From Curtobacterium sp. ZW137 (GTDB taxonomy: Bacteria > Actinomycetota > Actinomycetes > Actinomycetales > Microbacteriaceae): DNA of 64,000 bases. The stretch is from assembly GCF_003762905.1 (NCBI RefSeq), contig NZ_RJKS01000001.1:1-64000 (forward strand), in the 5' to 3' direction. Shown one piece after another: positions 46,822 to 54,995 of this stretch. Position 1 is the stretch's first letter, and each line of letters begins with the position of its first letter. The notes beneath the pieces were generated by a model, which did not search any database, had not been told where the DNA came from, and worked only from the letters and a program-made list of their open reading frames with translations. The translations under genes and the position numbers were made by a program.

Positions 46822-48389
46822 CAGCGCGAAGCCCCAGCCCGAGCGGAACCAGCGGCGGAGCCGGCAGCAGGAGTACCCGCAGCCCCGGCAGCCGGAGGCG
46901 CATCGGTCGCGTCAGCCGCCACGGCCGACGACACCAGGTCGAGCGGTGCACCGGGAGCGGACTGCTCCTCCAGGTCAGCCTTGACCGACGCGGACACCCC
47001 GAACAGCAGCGTCGCCACGAACCCCACGATGTACGCCACGACGAGTCCCGACCCGTACCCGAGCAGCGCCCAGCCGTACCCGGACGACCCGTTCAGCAGC
47101 GGCAGGAGCGACAGGTCCGAGGCGCCGATCGCGATCGCCCCGACGGAGTGCCCGAGCTGGTCGAACAGCCCGACGACACCGCCGCCGAACGCGCCACCGA
47201 TGCAGGCGGTGATGAACGGCCGACCCAGGGGGAGCGTCACGCCGTAGATGAGGGGCTCGCCCACACCGAGGAGGCCGGCGGGCAGTGCACCACGGATCGT
47301 CCGCGAGAGCGCTTCGTTGCGACGGAAGCGCATCCAGAGTGTGATCGCGGCACCGATCTGACCGGCACCGCCCATCGCGAGGACGGGCAGCAGCACGGTC
47401 CACCCGGTCTGGTCGATGAGCGTGGTGTGGATCGGCGTGAGCGCTTGGTGCATGCCCGTCATGACGAGCGGCAGGAAGAACCCGCCGAGGATGAACCCGG
47501 CGAACGCGCCGCCGTTCGCGAGGAGCCAGGTCGCTGCGGTGCCGATCGCGACGGAGACGACACCGGCGACGGACATCAGGATGCCGAGAGTGATCGACCC
47601 GGCGACGAGCACCGTGACGGTCGGCACGACGATGAGCGCGATGACGTCCGGCGTGTGCCGGCGCATGAAGCGCTCGACCAGGGCGGCGAGGATGCCGCCG
47701 GCCATCGCACCGAGCACACCACCCTGCCCGGGAGCGAGCGTTTGCCCGAACACGGTCACGTTCGCGACCCCGGCCGCGACGACGATCGCGCCGACGGCAC
47801 CACCCAGGATCGGCGTGCCGCCGAACTCCTTCGCGGCGTTCATCCCGACGAAGACGGCGAGCAGCGACAGGAAGCCGGACGACAGGACACCGAGGAACGG
47901 CGTCACGCCGGGAAGCCACCCGAGGTTCGTCAGGATCCCGTTGATCCCGGCGATGAGACCGCAGGCGATCAGCGCGGGGATGAGCGGGATGAGGATCGCG
48001 GAGATTCGGCGGATGGCGCGCATGGTGCGGCCGTCCGAACGAGCGCGCGCCGACGCCTTGATCGACGCGCCGCGAGCCGCCAGCTCGTCAGGTGAAGCGC
48101 CGGACGCACCGGACCCACCAGCCGCAGCCGGCGGGGCGGAGGTGCGCAGTGCCTCCAGGTCGACGGCCACGCGGTCGACGAGACCCGGGCCGAGCACGAT
48201 CTGCAGGTTCGAGCCGGCCGCGATCGCGGCCATGACGCCGTCGGTCGCCTTGAGCTCGTCGAGCGAGACGGACGACTCAGAGACGACCTCGACCCGCAGC
48301 CGGGTCATGCAGTTCTCGACGTCGGCGATGTTCGAGGACCCACCGACGGTGTCGAGGATCCGCTGTGCGAGTTGCTGTGCATCGGTCAT
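46821..48389 (-). CDS. murP: PTS EIIBC, N-acetylmuramic acid/glucoside type
   Basis: This 522-aa transporter has an N-terminal EIIB domain with the phosphorylated Cys in ENCMTRLRV (Cys ~27). An Ala/Ser linker follows, then the EIIC domain with many transmembrane helices and the substrate motif VMTGMHQALTPIH. The C-terminus has a long Ala/Pro tail. It lies between murQ and a mupG remnant, which points to MurNAc. No EIIA domain is fused, so EIIA must come from elsewhere. I chose the ATG at 48389; the upstream Met reading lies in the murQ 3' end. Confidence 0.82.
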   Translation of the reverse strand: MTDAQQLAQRILDTVGGSSNIADVENCMTRLRVEVVSESSVSLDELKATDGVMAAIAAGSNLQIVLGPGLVDRVAVDLEALRTSAPPAAAGGSGASGASPDELAARGASIKASARARSDGRTMRAIRRISAILIPLIPALIACGLIAGINGILTNLGWLPGVTPFLGVLSSGFLSLLAVFVGMNAAKEFGGTPILGGAVGAIVVAAGVANVTVFGQTLAPGQGGVLGAMAGGILAALVERFMRRHTPDVIALIVVPTVTVLVAGSITLGILMSVAGVVSVAIGTAATWLLANGGAFAGFILGGFFLPLVMTGMHQALTPIHTTLIDQTGWTVLLPVLAMGGAGQIGAAITLWMRFRRNEALSRTIRGALPAGLLGVGEPLIYGVTLPLGRPFITACIGGAFGGGVVGLFDQLGHSVGAIAIGASDLSLLPLLNGSSGYGWALLGYGSGLVVAYIVGFVATLLFGVSASVKADLEEQSAPGAPLDLVSSAVAADATDAPPAAGAAGTPAAGSAAGSARAGASR

Positions 48390-48432
48390 TGATGGTGCTC
48401 CTCGGGGGAAGGATTCGGGTTGCGGGGAAGGG

Positions 48433-49185
48433 TCAGAGAACGGCTCGGAGGGAGCCGGAAGCATCGGCGAGACGCTCGCGGACGTCCGAGGCGGACGCCC
48501 CGGTGAGGATCACCGCGATGGCGGTCTTCACCTCGCCGTCGCTCTCGGACAGGGCAGCGGAGACCTCGGCGTCGGGGGCGCCGGTCACGTCCTGCACGAG
48601 CGTGAACGCCCGGGCGACGAGCTTGGCGTTCGTGGCACGCACGTCGACCATGCGGTTGCCGTACGTCTTGTTGCTGCGCACCATCGCGAGCGTGGTGAGC
48701 ATGTTGAGGACGAGCTTCTGCGCAGTCCCCGCCTTGAGGCGGGTGGACCCGGCGATGAACTCCGGGCCGACGACGACGTCGATGGCGATGTCGGCGTGCC
48801 GCCCCGCGGCCGAACCCGCGTTGCACGCGACCGAGACCGAGAAGGCGGAGCGGCGCCGGGCCTCCCGGATGGCGGCGATGACGTAGGGCGTCCTGCCGGA
48901 CGCGCTGATCCCGACGACCACGTCGTCCCCGGTCAGGCCGAGCGCGTCGAGGTCGCGGACCGCCGCTGCTTCGTCGTCCTCCGCGCCTTCGACGGCGGTC
49001 GTCAACGCGACCTGGCCGCCGGCGATCAGGCCGACGACCTGGGACGGGTCGGTGCCGAAGGTGGGCGGGCACTCGCTAGCGTCCAGGACGCCCAGCCGGC
49101 CCGGCGTGCCGGCGCCGACGTAGACGAGTCTGCCGCCGCGCGCGAACGCTGCGGCGATCGCGAGCTGGCTCATCCGGCTGCTCAT
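48433..49185 (-). CDS. murQ: MurNAc-6-phosphate etherase, N-terminally short
   Basis: This 250-aa SIS-domain protein has GGRLVYVGAGTPGRLGVLDA, SECPPTFG with the catalytic Glu, and AVEGAEDD with the second Glu, all diagnostic of MurQ. The enzyme converts MurNAc-6-P to GlcNAc-6-P plus lactate. Family members are ~295-305 aa; about 45-50 N-terminal residues (the helical lead-in) are missing. Upstream codons in this frame do not resemble MurQ and contain no start, so it is either truncated or begins at this ATG. The 43-nt gap to the EIIBC start supports one operon. Confidence 0.85.
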   Translation of the reverse strand: MSSRMSQLAIAAAFARGGRLVYVGAGTPGRLGVLDASECPPTFGTDPSQVVGLIAGGQVALTTAVEGAEDDEAAAVRDLDALGLTGDDVVVGISASGRTPYVIAAIREARRRSAFSVSVACNAGSAAGRHADIAIDVVVGPEFIAGSTRLKAGTAQKLVLNMLTTLAMVRSNKTYGNRMVDVRATNAKLVARAFTLVQDVTGAPDAEVSAALSESDGEVKTAIAVILTGASASDVRERLADASGSLRAVL

Positions 49186-49217
49186 CGCGGCGGGGCGGGG
49201 CGGAGCGGAGGTGGTAC

Positions 49218-49289
49218 GGAGTGGTTTCGCACAACCGAAAGCACTCCGAACCGCGCCATTGCGTGGTGCGGGGTGTTTTCGGTTGTGCG
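49218..49289. promoter_or_regulatory. Paired inverted elements between murQ and the GrpB gene
   Basis: A 20-nt element GGRGTGYTTTCGGTTGTGCG occurs twice in opposite orientation: minus strand 49247-49228 and plus strand 49270-49289. The copies match at 18 of 20 positions. The left copy sits within a 30-bp imperfect palindrome (49218-49247). They flank the only promoter space for murQ and the divergent GrpB gene. A regulator of the RpiR/MurR or GntR type is one candidate binder; the IR could also be a mobile-element scar. Confidence 0.6.
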
Positions 49290-49337
49290 GCGGCGGTAGA
49301 GCCGGGCACAGCCGCGGCTGGCGATAGGCTCCGGGCG

Positions 49338-49862
49338 ATGGTCGAGCTCGTGGAACACCGTGCCGTGTGGGCGCTGGACTTCCGCTCGGAGGCCGCTCGC
49401 GTGTTTCGAGGGTTGGGCAGCAGCGTCACTGCGATCGAGCACATCGGGAGCACCGCAGTCCCCGGACTCCTCGCGAAGCCGGTCATCGACCTCGCCGCGC
49501 GTGCCGCAGCCGGGGTCGACCCGTTCGCCCTCGGGCCGCTCCTGGAGGGGCTCGGGTACGTGCGGCACTCGAACGGGCCGAAGAACCACGGCGTGTACGT
49601 CCGGAGCTCGTCAGGCACGCGGACCCACATCCTGCACGTGTTCGCCGCGGAGGCGTGGGAGCACTGCAACCAGCGGCTCTTCCGGGACGCTCTGCTGCGG
49701 GACCCGGCCGCTCGGCAGCGGTACGCCGAGCTGAAGCGCTCGCTCTCCGGCCTCGACGACGGACGGGACTACACCGCGGGCAAGCTCGACCTCGTCGAGG
49801 AGGTCCTCAACGCCGAGCGCGCACGGCGGGGCCTCGGGCCGACGTCAGCCTGGGACAAGTGA
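49338..49862 (+). CDS. GrpB-family protein (UPF0157)
   Basis: This 174-aa protein has the GrpB signature IEHIGSTAVPGLLAKPVIDLA and THILHVF, a nucleotidyltransferase-like fold. The family is associated with CoaE fusions and dephospho-CoA or nucleotide chemistry, but its biochemical role is not established. The ATG lies 39 codons into a longer open frame and is the best start before the conserved sequence. Confidence 0.85.
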   Translation: MVELVEHRAVWALDFRSEAARVFRGLGSSVTAIEHIGSTAVPGLLAKPVIDLAARAAAGVDPFALGPLLEGLGYVRHSNGPKNHGVYVRSSSGTRTHILHVFAAEAWEHCNQRLFRDALLRDPAARQRYAELKRSLSGLDDGRDYTAGKLDLVEEVLNAERARRGLGPTSAWDK

Positions 49863-49871
49863 GGATGTCCG

Positions 49872-50447
49872 TCAGGACAGCACCGCGCGGCGCGTTCGAT
49901 CCGTCACGAAGACCGCTTCCAGTCCAGATGCCGACACGACCGCGTCAACGAGACGCGTGCTCCCGACGACGATGACCGACCGGTCGTAGATGTCGGAGAC
50001 GACACTCCAGCTCCGGCTCATCGGAAGCCACCGAGTCGGTCCGCGACCGACCTGCTTGGTCAGCCTCGGGATCGCATCGAGCCGCGAGAGGACGAGCCAC
50101 ATCTCGCGGTCGTCGGGTGGCAGGAAGTCGAGGTGGGCGTTTGGTGGTGCAACGGTGTCGCCGTACCCCGACCACCAGCCGAGGACGACCTGTTCGTCAC
50201 GAGCGACGCCCGATCTGACGAGGACGTCGATCAGGACCGAGGCCACCTCGGATGGGACGTCGCCCGACGCAGAGTTGAGACTCGAGGATCGCGCTCGCTC
50301 CTCTGGCCAGGCGGTGTCGGGGGTCGGCGGTGCGGTGGCGAAGGCCTGCGACCACGTCCGTGTGTCCGGGCCCTCACTCGTCACCGGGAAGAACACCCGA
50401 GCGTAGGCATCCGACCTCGGTGTGAAGGCGCGGATCGAGTCGCTCAT
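49872..50447 (-). CDS. Hypothetical protein
   Basis: This 191-aa protein is of unknown function. It has short aromatic/strand segments (YARVFFPVTSEG, VVLGWWSGYG) and a C-terminal module DRSVIVVGSTRLVDAVVSASGLEAVFV. No signal peptide or transmembrane helix is seen. GAGG sits 9 nt before the chosen ATG. A start at 50495 would add 16 residues, and upstream frame continuation encodes a Cys-rich artefact of the tandem repeat. It is convergent with the GrpB gene. No role can be assigned. Confidence 0.55.
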   Translation of the reverse strand: MSDSIRAFTPRSDAYARVFFPVTSEGPDTRTWSQAFATAPPTPDTAWPEERARSSSLNSASGDVPSEVASVLIDVLVRSGVARDEQVVLGWWSGYGDTVAPPNAHLDFLPPDDREMWLVLSRLDAIPRLTKQVGRGPTRWLPMSRSWSVVSDIYDRSVIVVGSTRLVDAVVSASGLEAVFVTDRTRRAVLS

Positions 50448-50616
50448 CGGTTCGAACCTCGTGCGCTCGTCAGCGAGGCAGCGACACCTATACATGTTCC
50501 TCGCCTCACCTCCGCGCACCCCGCCGGTTGGCCTCGCGCTCGTCATGAACTGTTCGTCTCCTGATCGCAACGGCTGTGAAACCAGAAATGTCAGGCACTG
50601 CCCAACAGTAGAGGCG

Positions 50617-50739
50617 ATGACGACGAACACCACGAGGAAGCAATTCGTGAAGATCGTGCAGCCCGTGCAGCCCGTGCAGCCCATGCAGCCCATGCAGCCC
50701 ATGCAGCAGATCGCACCGCACCGCTGGGTAGCGGTGTGA
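50617..50739 (+). CDS. Small 40-aa protein with QP(V/M) repeats
   Basis: This possible small gene encodes MTTNTTRKQF followed by VKI and six Gln-Pro units (VQPVQPVQPMQPMQP...), ending in IAPHRWVAV. It has an AGAGG-like ribosome site and sits just before the 170-aa gene on the same strand, with 4 nt between its stop and that ATG. The repeat is encoded by 9-bp units (50656-50709). Coding is plausible but not proven. Confidence 0.42.
   Translation: MTTNTTRKQFVKIVQPVQPVQPMQPMQPMQQIAPHRWVAV
50656..50709 (+). repeat. 9-bp tandem repeat, six units
   Basis: Three copies of GTGCAGCCC (50656-50682), two of ATGCAGCCC (50683-50700) and one ATGCAGCAG (50701-50709) lie in tandem. They are in frame with the 40-aa ORF, giving QPV/QPM units. 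Confidence 0.92.
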
Positions 50740-50743
50740 CGCA

Positions 50744-51256
50744 ATGCCCGTGATGTCCTGTGAAGCTCTTCTCGTGTGGCGCGGGGGTGCCCTCGTGGCG
50801 GAGCCGACCGGCGGCCTCCCTCTGTTGTACGAGGGGAGTCCGCCCTCGCGGTGGTGGGCCACGGTGGACGTCAGCCTCGGGACAGTTCCACCCGATCTGC
50901 CGTTCTGCGTCGAAGTGGACGTTCTGTCTGAGCTGCCCGCCGAGGGAGAGATCGGACGAGTCCGTCGAGTCGTCGGTCCGGCGACACCGACCGAGTTCCG
51001 GGATGGAACCCCGTCGAGCGGCGACGTCGACAGGGCCTTCGTGCTGCTCGAGCGCATCCCCGAGGACTGGTTGTTGTACGAGACGCGCGTCGGTGCGTTG
51101 CCCGGGCTCGGCTGGGACGCGTTCGTCGGAACACTCCTCCGGGTCCCCGAGCAGACGATCAGCGCGGTCCTCGGCGGCGACTGGCGTTCGATCATCCGGA
51201 TCGAGTCGTGGCTCCGGTCGGCGGACGATCCGGGAACTCGTAGCATCGAGGCGTGA
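50744..51256 (+). CDS. Hypothetical protein
   Basis: This 170-aa globular protein is of unknown function (WATVDVSLGTVPPDLPFCVEV, FVLLERIPEDWLLYETRVG). No catalytic motif or signal peptide is seen. It overlaps the DUF1653 gene by 4 nt (GTGA), so the two are probably co-transcribed. An in-frame ATG two codons later (50753) is equally possible as the start. Confidence 0.6.
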   Translation: MPVMSCEALLVWRGGALVAEPTGGLPLLYEGSPPSRWWATVDVSLGTVPPDLPFCVEVDVLSELPAEGEIGRVRRVVGPATPTEFRDGTPSSGDVDRAFVLLERIPEDWLLYETRVGALPGLGWDAFVGTLLRVPEQTISAVLGGDWRSIIRIESWLRSADDPGTRSIEA

Positions 51257-51522
51257 GCAGCGACGTGACGCCCGGCCGGTACCGCCACTTCAAGGGCGGC
51301 GAGTACGAGGTGCTGCTCGTCGCACGCGACACCGAGACCGAGGAACCGGTGGTCGTGTACCAGGCGCTCTACGGCGAACGCGGCCACTGGGTCCGCTCGC
51401 TCGCCGACTTCACCGCACACGTCTCCCGCGCCGGCTACGACGGACCGCGGTTCGTGGCGGTCGGGTCGGCAGGCTCTCACCGAGCTGCCGATTCCGTGGT
51501 CGAACCCCTACGGCGTGACTGA
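51253..51522 (+). CDS. DUF1653 domain protein
   Basis: This 89-aa protein matches the DUF1653 pattern: PGRYRHFKGGEYEVL, then VVYQALYGERGHWVRSL, then a Phe and GYDGPRF at the end. The family is small, widespread and uncharacterised, with an SH3-like fold. The GTG start overlaps the upstream stop. Confidence 0.85.
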   Translation: MSSDVTPGRYRHFKGGEYEVLLVARDTETEEPVVVYQALYGERGHWVRSLADFTAHVSRAGYDGPRFVAVGSAGSHRAADSVVEPLRRD

Positions 51523-51862
51523 CGATGAGGGGGATGCAGTGAGTGATCCGCGCCAGGTCGTCCACCGCCTCCACCCTGCGCTGGCTGACGTCCTCGCGCG
51601 CACGGACGGCACGCCGCTCGGGCTGGCGTTGCGTGACCGCGTGGTCGAAGCCGGCTCGACGCAGGCGCTCGGTGTCGACGTCGATCGTCGCGCCGCGCTC
51701 ACCGCGCACCGATGGTTCTTGGAGCGCGCCTCGGGCGACGGGATGCCCTTGACTGCGGCCGGGTACCTCAAACCGGTCGATGTCCGAGCGGCCGCCGCGG
51801 TCCTGCCGGCGATGCACGGCTGGATCCACTCGATGCGGACCGGGCTCGAGCGCCGGGCGTGA
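51515..51862 (+). CDS. Hypothetical protein
   Basis: This 115-aa, Ala-rich helical protein has the segment PLTAAGYLKPVDVRAAAAVLPAM, reminiscent of short conserved motifs in actinobacterial proteins of unknown function. No enzymatic residues are recognised. The GTG overlaps the end of the DUF1653 gene by 8 nt, which supports a single transcript. Confidence 0.55.
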   Translation: MTDDEGDAVSDPRQVVHRLHPALADVLARTDGTPLGLALRDRVVEAGSTQALGVDVDRRAALTAHRWFLERASGDGMPLTAAGYLKPVDVRAAAAVLPAMHGWIHSMRTGLERRA

Positions 51863-51898
51863 TCCGAGCCTCCCGTCCGATCGCGGCGACAGCCGCCT

Positions 51899-52786
51899 CT
51901 ACCGGGCCCGCAACGCCTCGTTGAGCCGCGCGGTCAGAGCGCTGTCGACGACGCGTGCCTTCCCGTCGAGCGACCGGATCGGCGCCGCGAGCCGCTGGCT
52001 GTTCGTCATCCACAGCGCGTCGGCACTGTCCAGCTCGGAGATCTGCACGTCCCGGTAGGTCGTGGTGTACCCGGCCGCCTCGAAGAACGCGAACGCCCCG
52101 ATCTGGGCGGTCCCGTGCAGCACACCGCCGGACTGGGCGGGCGTCACGATCTCGTCGCCGAAGCGAGCGACGAGCGATGACGTCGGCCCCTCGAGCACGT
52201 ACCCGTCGATCGTGGTGAACAGCACGTCCTCCGCACCGCGTCGAGCGGCCTCGCGGAGCACCGACCGGTTCACGGCGTAGGACAGGGTCTTCGCCCCCTG
52301 CAGTAGCCAGGGTGCCGCGGTCTGGACGTCGAGCTGGTAGCCGCGGCTGAGCAGGACGACGTCGATCCCTTCGGTCCGCTCGCGCTCCCACGACGGGTTG
52401 ACGTCGAGGTACGCGTACCCGGTGGGGCCGACGGGCTCGCCGGGGCGGCCGACCGGGCCGCTCTCGCGGCCGCGGGTCAGGACGTACTTGCAGTATGCGT
52501 CCGAGGCGTCGTCGAGGTGCTCGACACCGAGCGCAACGGCGGCGCGGAAGGCCTCCGCGGACGGAACCGGCAGGTCGAGGATCGACGCGGAGTGCGCGAA
52601 GCGGGCAAGGTGTTCCTCGACGGCGTGGACGCGGCCGTCGATGATCCCCACGGTCTCGAAGACCCCGTCGCCCCGGGTGATGCCGAGGTCCATCACGTCG
52701 ACGTGCGGGTCGTGCGCGTCGACGACGTGCAGCGCGGAGTCGGGCGCGGTGGGGGAGCCGATGAGGACGACGACGGGGTTGGTCAC
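51899..52786 (-). CDS. Class IV PLP-dependent aminotransferase
   Basis: This 295-aa fold-type IV enzyme has ITRGDGVFETVGI, the PLP lysine in GAKTLSYAVNR (Lys166) and EGPTSSLVA. It may be a D-amino-acid or branched-chain aminotransferase or an aminodeoxychorismate lyase; the sequence does not settle which. The position beside LacI and the catabolic operon suggests a role in amino-group removal there. I chose the GTG at 52786, 5-6 nt after GGAG. It follows the LacI gene on the same strand. Confidence 0.85.
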   Translation of the reverse strand: MTNPVVVLIGSPTAPDSALHVVDAHDPHVDVMDLGITRGDGVFETVGIIDGRVHAVEEHLARFAHSASILDLPVPSAEAFRAAVALGVEHLDDASDAYCKYVLTRGRESGPVGRPGEPVGPTGYAYLDVNPSWERERTEGIDVVLLSRGYQLDVQTAAPWLLQGAKTLSYAVNRSVLREAARRGAEDVLFTTIDGYVLEGPTSSLVARFGDEIVTPAQSGGVLHGTAQIGAFAFFEAAGYTTTYRDVQISELDSADALWMTNSQRLAAPIRSLDGKARVVDSALTARLNEALRAR

Positions 52787-52812
52787 GGGAACTCCAGGGA
52801 AGGCGAGGGGGA

Positions 52813-53832
52813 TCAGGGAAGGGGTGCGCAGGACGCCCGGTGGATGAGCTGCGCACCGACGCGGTAGGTGCGGCCGGTGCGGTCGACGGGCGCCGCGTGG
52901 TCGTGCTTGATCTGCTGCAGGAGGAGGCTGACGGCGAGTTCGGCGAGTTCGCTCGCGCCGTTGTCGACGACGGTGATCGGCGGTCGCCACATCTGCAGCC
53001 AGGGGATGTCCTCGTAGCAGATCAGGGACAGGTCGTCGGGGACGGAGACGCCTCGGGAGACGAGGACCGGCAGCGCACCGAACACCGATTCGTGGTTCGC
53101 GGCGAAGAGGGCGGTCATGCCGGTGTCCCGGTCGAGCAGGGTCGTCACGGCTGAGGCGCCGAAGTCGGGCGTGAACGGGCCCTGCAGCACGAGCGACGGA
53201 TCCACCGAGAGGCCGGCGGCTTCCAGGGCATCGGTGTACCCGCCGAACCGCTCGCGGCCGGAGTCCGTGGAGACCGGACCGCCGATGTAGCCGATGCGGC
53301 GGTGGCCGAGGGAGAGCAGGTGATCGACGGCGGCGAAGGCGCCGTCCCGGTCGGCGGCGAGGACGGTGGGGGCGGCGCTGTCGCGGGACGAGCGGATCAG
53401 GTTGACGACGCTCATCCCGTCCTCCAGGAACCGGTTCGTGACGGCGGCGTTCTGGCCGGTGCCGATCACGATCACGCCGTCGACGCCGTGGTCGCCGAGG
53501 GTCTCGAGCAGCCGTCGTTCGACCGTGGGGTCGGCGTCGGTGGTGCCGAGGATGAGCTGGTAGCCCTCGTCGGCGAGCCGCTTCTGGACGATCTCGGCGA
53601 TCGTGTGGAAGGAGGCGTTGACGAGGTTGTTGAGCACGAGGCCGACGAGCTGCGACCGGCCGGCGCGCAGCGAGCTGGCGGCCCGGTTGAGCCGGTAGCC
53701 GAGGGACGTCGCGGCGGACTGCACGGCGGTGCGGGTCTCAGGCGTGATCAGCGGCGAACCCCGGAGTGCACGCGACGCCGTGCTCGTCGAGACACCGGCG
53801 GTGTCGGCGACGTCCTTCAGCGTGATCGCCAT
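52813..53832 (-). CDS. LacI-family transcriptional regulator
   Basis: This 339-aa protein has the LacI HTH (TLKDVADTAGVSTSTASRAL) and hinge helix, followed by a periplasmic-binding-like sensor domain (VNLIRSSRDSAAPTVLAADRDGA, GHRRIGYIGGP). The hinge region (RAASSLRAGRSQLVGLVL) fits LacI dimers that bind palindromic operators. Two perfect TGCAAACGTTTGCA sites lie upstream, one 32 nt before its own start and one before the dapA-like gene. It probably represses both directions. The effector is unknown. Confidence 0.93.
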   Translation of the reverse strand: MAITLKDVADTAGVSTSTASRALRGSPLITPETRTAVQSAATSLGYRLNRAASSLRAGRSQLVGLVLNNLVNASFHTIAEIVQKRLADEGYQLILGTTDADPTVERRLLETLGDHGVDGVIVIGTGQNAAVTNRFLEDGMSVVNLIRSSRDSAAPTVLAADRDGAFAAVDHLLSLGHRRIGYIGGPVSTDSGRERFGGYTDALEAAGLSVDPSLVLQGPFTPDFGASAVTTLLDRDTGMTALFAANHESVFGALPVLVSRGVSVPDDLSLICYEDIPWLQMWRPPITVVDNGASELAELAVSLLLQQIKHDHAAPVDRTGRTYRVGAQLIHRASCAPLP

Positions 53833-53863
53833 GCGGCGGACCCCCTCCTCGGCACGCGGTGCG

Positions 53864-53877
53864 TGCAAACGTTTGCA
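53864..53877. promoter_or_regulatory. LacI-type operator near the regulator gene
   Basis: The perfect 14-bp palindrome TGCAAACGTTTGCA with central CpG is 32 nt upstream of the lacI-like start. It has the classic centre-symmetric form of LacI/GalR operators and would give autoregulation. Confidence 0.8.
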
Positions 53878-53983
53878 GCATAGGGAATAGCAGCCGCCAC
53901 GGCAAGCAACACCCGTCGCCTATTTCCAGCATGTTTCGTCGTGTGAAATGGCTGTTTCGTCACTGGCGCACGAATGACATGCC

Positions 53984-53999
53984 GTGCAAACGTTTGCAC
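53984..53999. promoter_or_regulatory. LacI-type operator upstream of the catabolic operon
   Basis: The perfect 16-bp palindrome GTGCAAACGTTTGCAC shares the central 14 bp with the site at 53864-53877. It lies 36 nt before the dapA-like ATG. The two sites are 121 bp apart, so DNA looping between bound repressors is possible. Confidence 0.82.
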
Positions 54000-54035
54000 C
54001 ACACCACCGCACGACGCAACGACGAACGGATCCCC

Positions 54036-54995
54036 ATGAACCGCACCGACGTCTCCTGGCACGGCTACTGGCCCGCCGCCCCGACTCCGTTCACCGCCGA
54101 CGGCGCGGTCGACGAGCAGGGCCTCCGCGAGCTGATGGAGCTGTACGTGGCGAACGGCGTGCACGGGGTGCTCGTGAACGGCAGCACCGGCGAGTGGTTC
54201 GCCCAGTCCGCCGACGAGCGCCGCAGCGTCGCCGAGATCGCGATCGACGCGGTCGACGGCCGGACCACGGTCGTCATCGGCGTCAGTGCGTTCACCGGCG
54301 CCGAGGCGGGGGAGCTCGCACGGCACGCCGAGGCCTCCGGTGCGGACGGCGTCCTCGCGACGGTGCCGCCGTACGCGCACACCTCGCCGGCCGAGTCGCT
54401 CGAGTTCTACCGTCGCCTCACCGCGGCGAGCGCGTTGCCGTTCATGGTCTACAACTGGCCGCGCGGGGTGGCGGTCGACCTCGCCGCGACACCCGGTCTG
54501 ATGTCCGACCTCGCCGACCTCGAGCAGGTCGTCGCGATCAAGGACAGCACTGGCGACTGGCTCCGCATGCTCGACACGTTCGAGGCGACGGCCGACCGCG
54601 TCCGGGTGTTCGGCAGCCTCGTGCACCGCCGCGGCCTCGCGCTCATGCTCGGCGGGATCGGCGGCGACGGTGCCATCGACGGCGGCGGCGTCGGCGCCCC
54701 GTACGGCGTGCCCTTCTTCGAGGCCGTCGAGGCCGGCGACCACGACCTGGCCGCGTTCTGGCTCGAGAAGTACCGCGCGATCAGCGGTCGCCTCATCAAC
54801 CCCGACTACTCCGGCATCTACGCATCGCCAATCCCGCAGCTGAAGGCCGCGATGCAGCTCCTCGACCAGCCCGGCGGGCACGTCCGCGAGCCGCTGCTGC
54901 CGCTGACCGACCCGGAGGCGCTCGCGGCGATCCGCGGGATCCTCACCGATGGCGGACTGCTCGTCCCCGAGGCCGCCGGGCAGGCCGTCCTGTGA
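54036..54995 (+). CDS. DapA-family (N-acetylneuraminate/dihydrodipicolinate-type) lyase
   Basis: This 319-aa class I aldolase of the DHDPS/NAL superfamily has GSTGEW in the active-site loop, Tyr139 in YNWP and the Schiff-base lysine Lys169 in VVAIKDSTGD. The biosynthetic DapA is expected elsewhere in the genome. Here the enzyme is the first gene of a LacI-controlled catabolic operon and overlaps a FAD oxidase gene by 4 nt. One parallel is the pairing of a DapA-family deaminase with a D-hydroxyproline dehydrogenase in hydroxyproline catabolism. I infer a ring-opening or deaminating step, not lysine synthesis. Confidence 0.85.
   Translation: MNRTDVSWHGYWPAAPTPFTADGAVDEQGLRELMELYVANGVHGVLVNGSTGEWFAQSADERRSVAEIAIDAVDGRTTVVIGVSAFTGAEAGELARHAEASGADGVLATVPPYAHTSPAESLEFYRRLTAASALPFMVYNWPRGVAVDLAATPGLMSDLADLEQVVAIKDSTGDWLRMLDTFEATADRVRVFGSLVHRRGLALMLGGIGGDGAIDGGGVGAPYGVPFFEAVEAGDHDLAAFWLEKYRAISGRLINPDYSGIYASPIPQLKAAMQLLDQPGGHVREPLLPLTDPEALAAIRGILTDGGLLVPEAAGQAVL

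Noticed and set aside
50448..50744. Minus-strand extension encoding CMGC repeats upstream of the 191-aa gene
   Set aside because: It reads the tandem repeat in a frame giving Cys-Met-Gly runs and lacks a good start; the 50447 or 50495 start is better supported.
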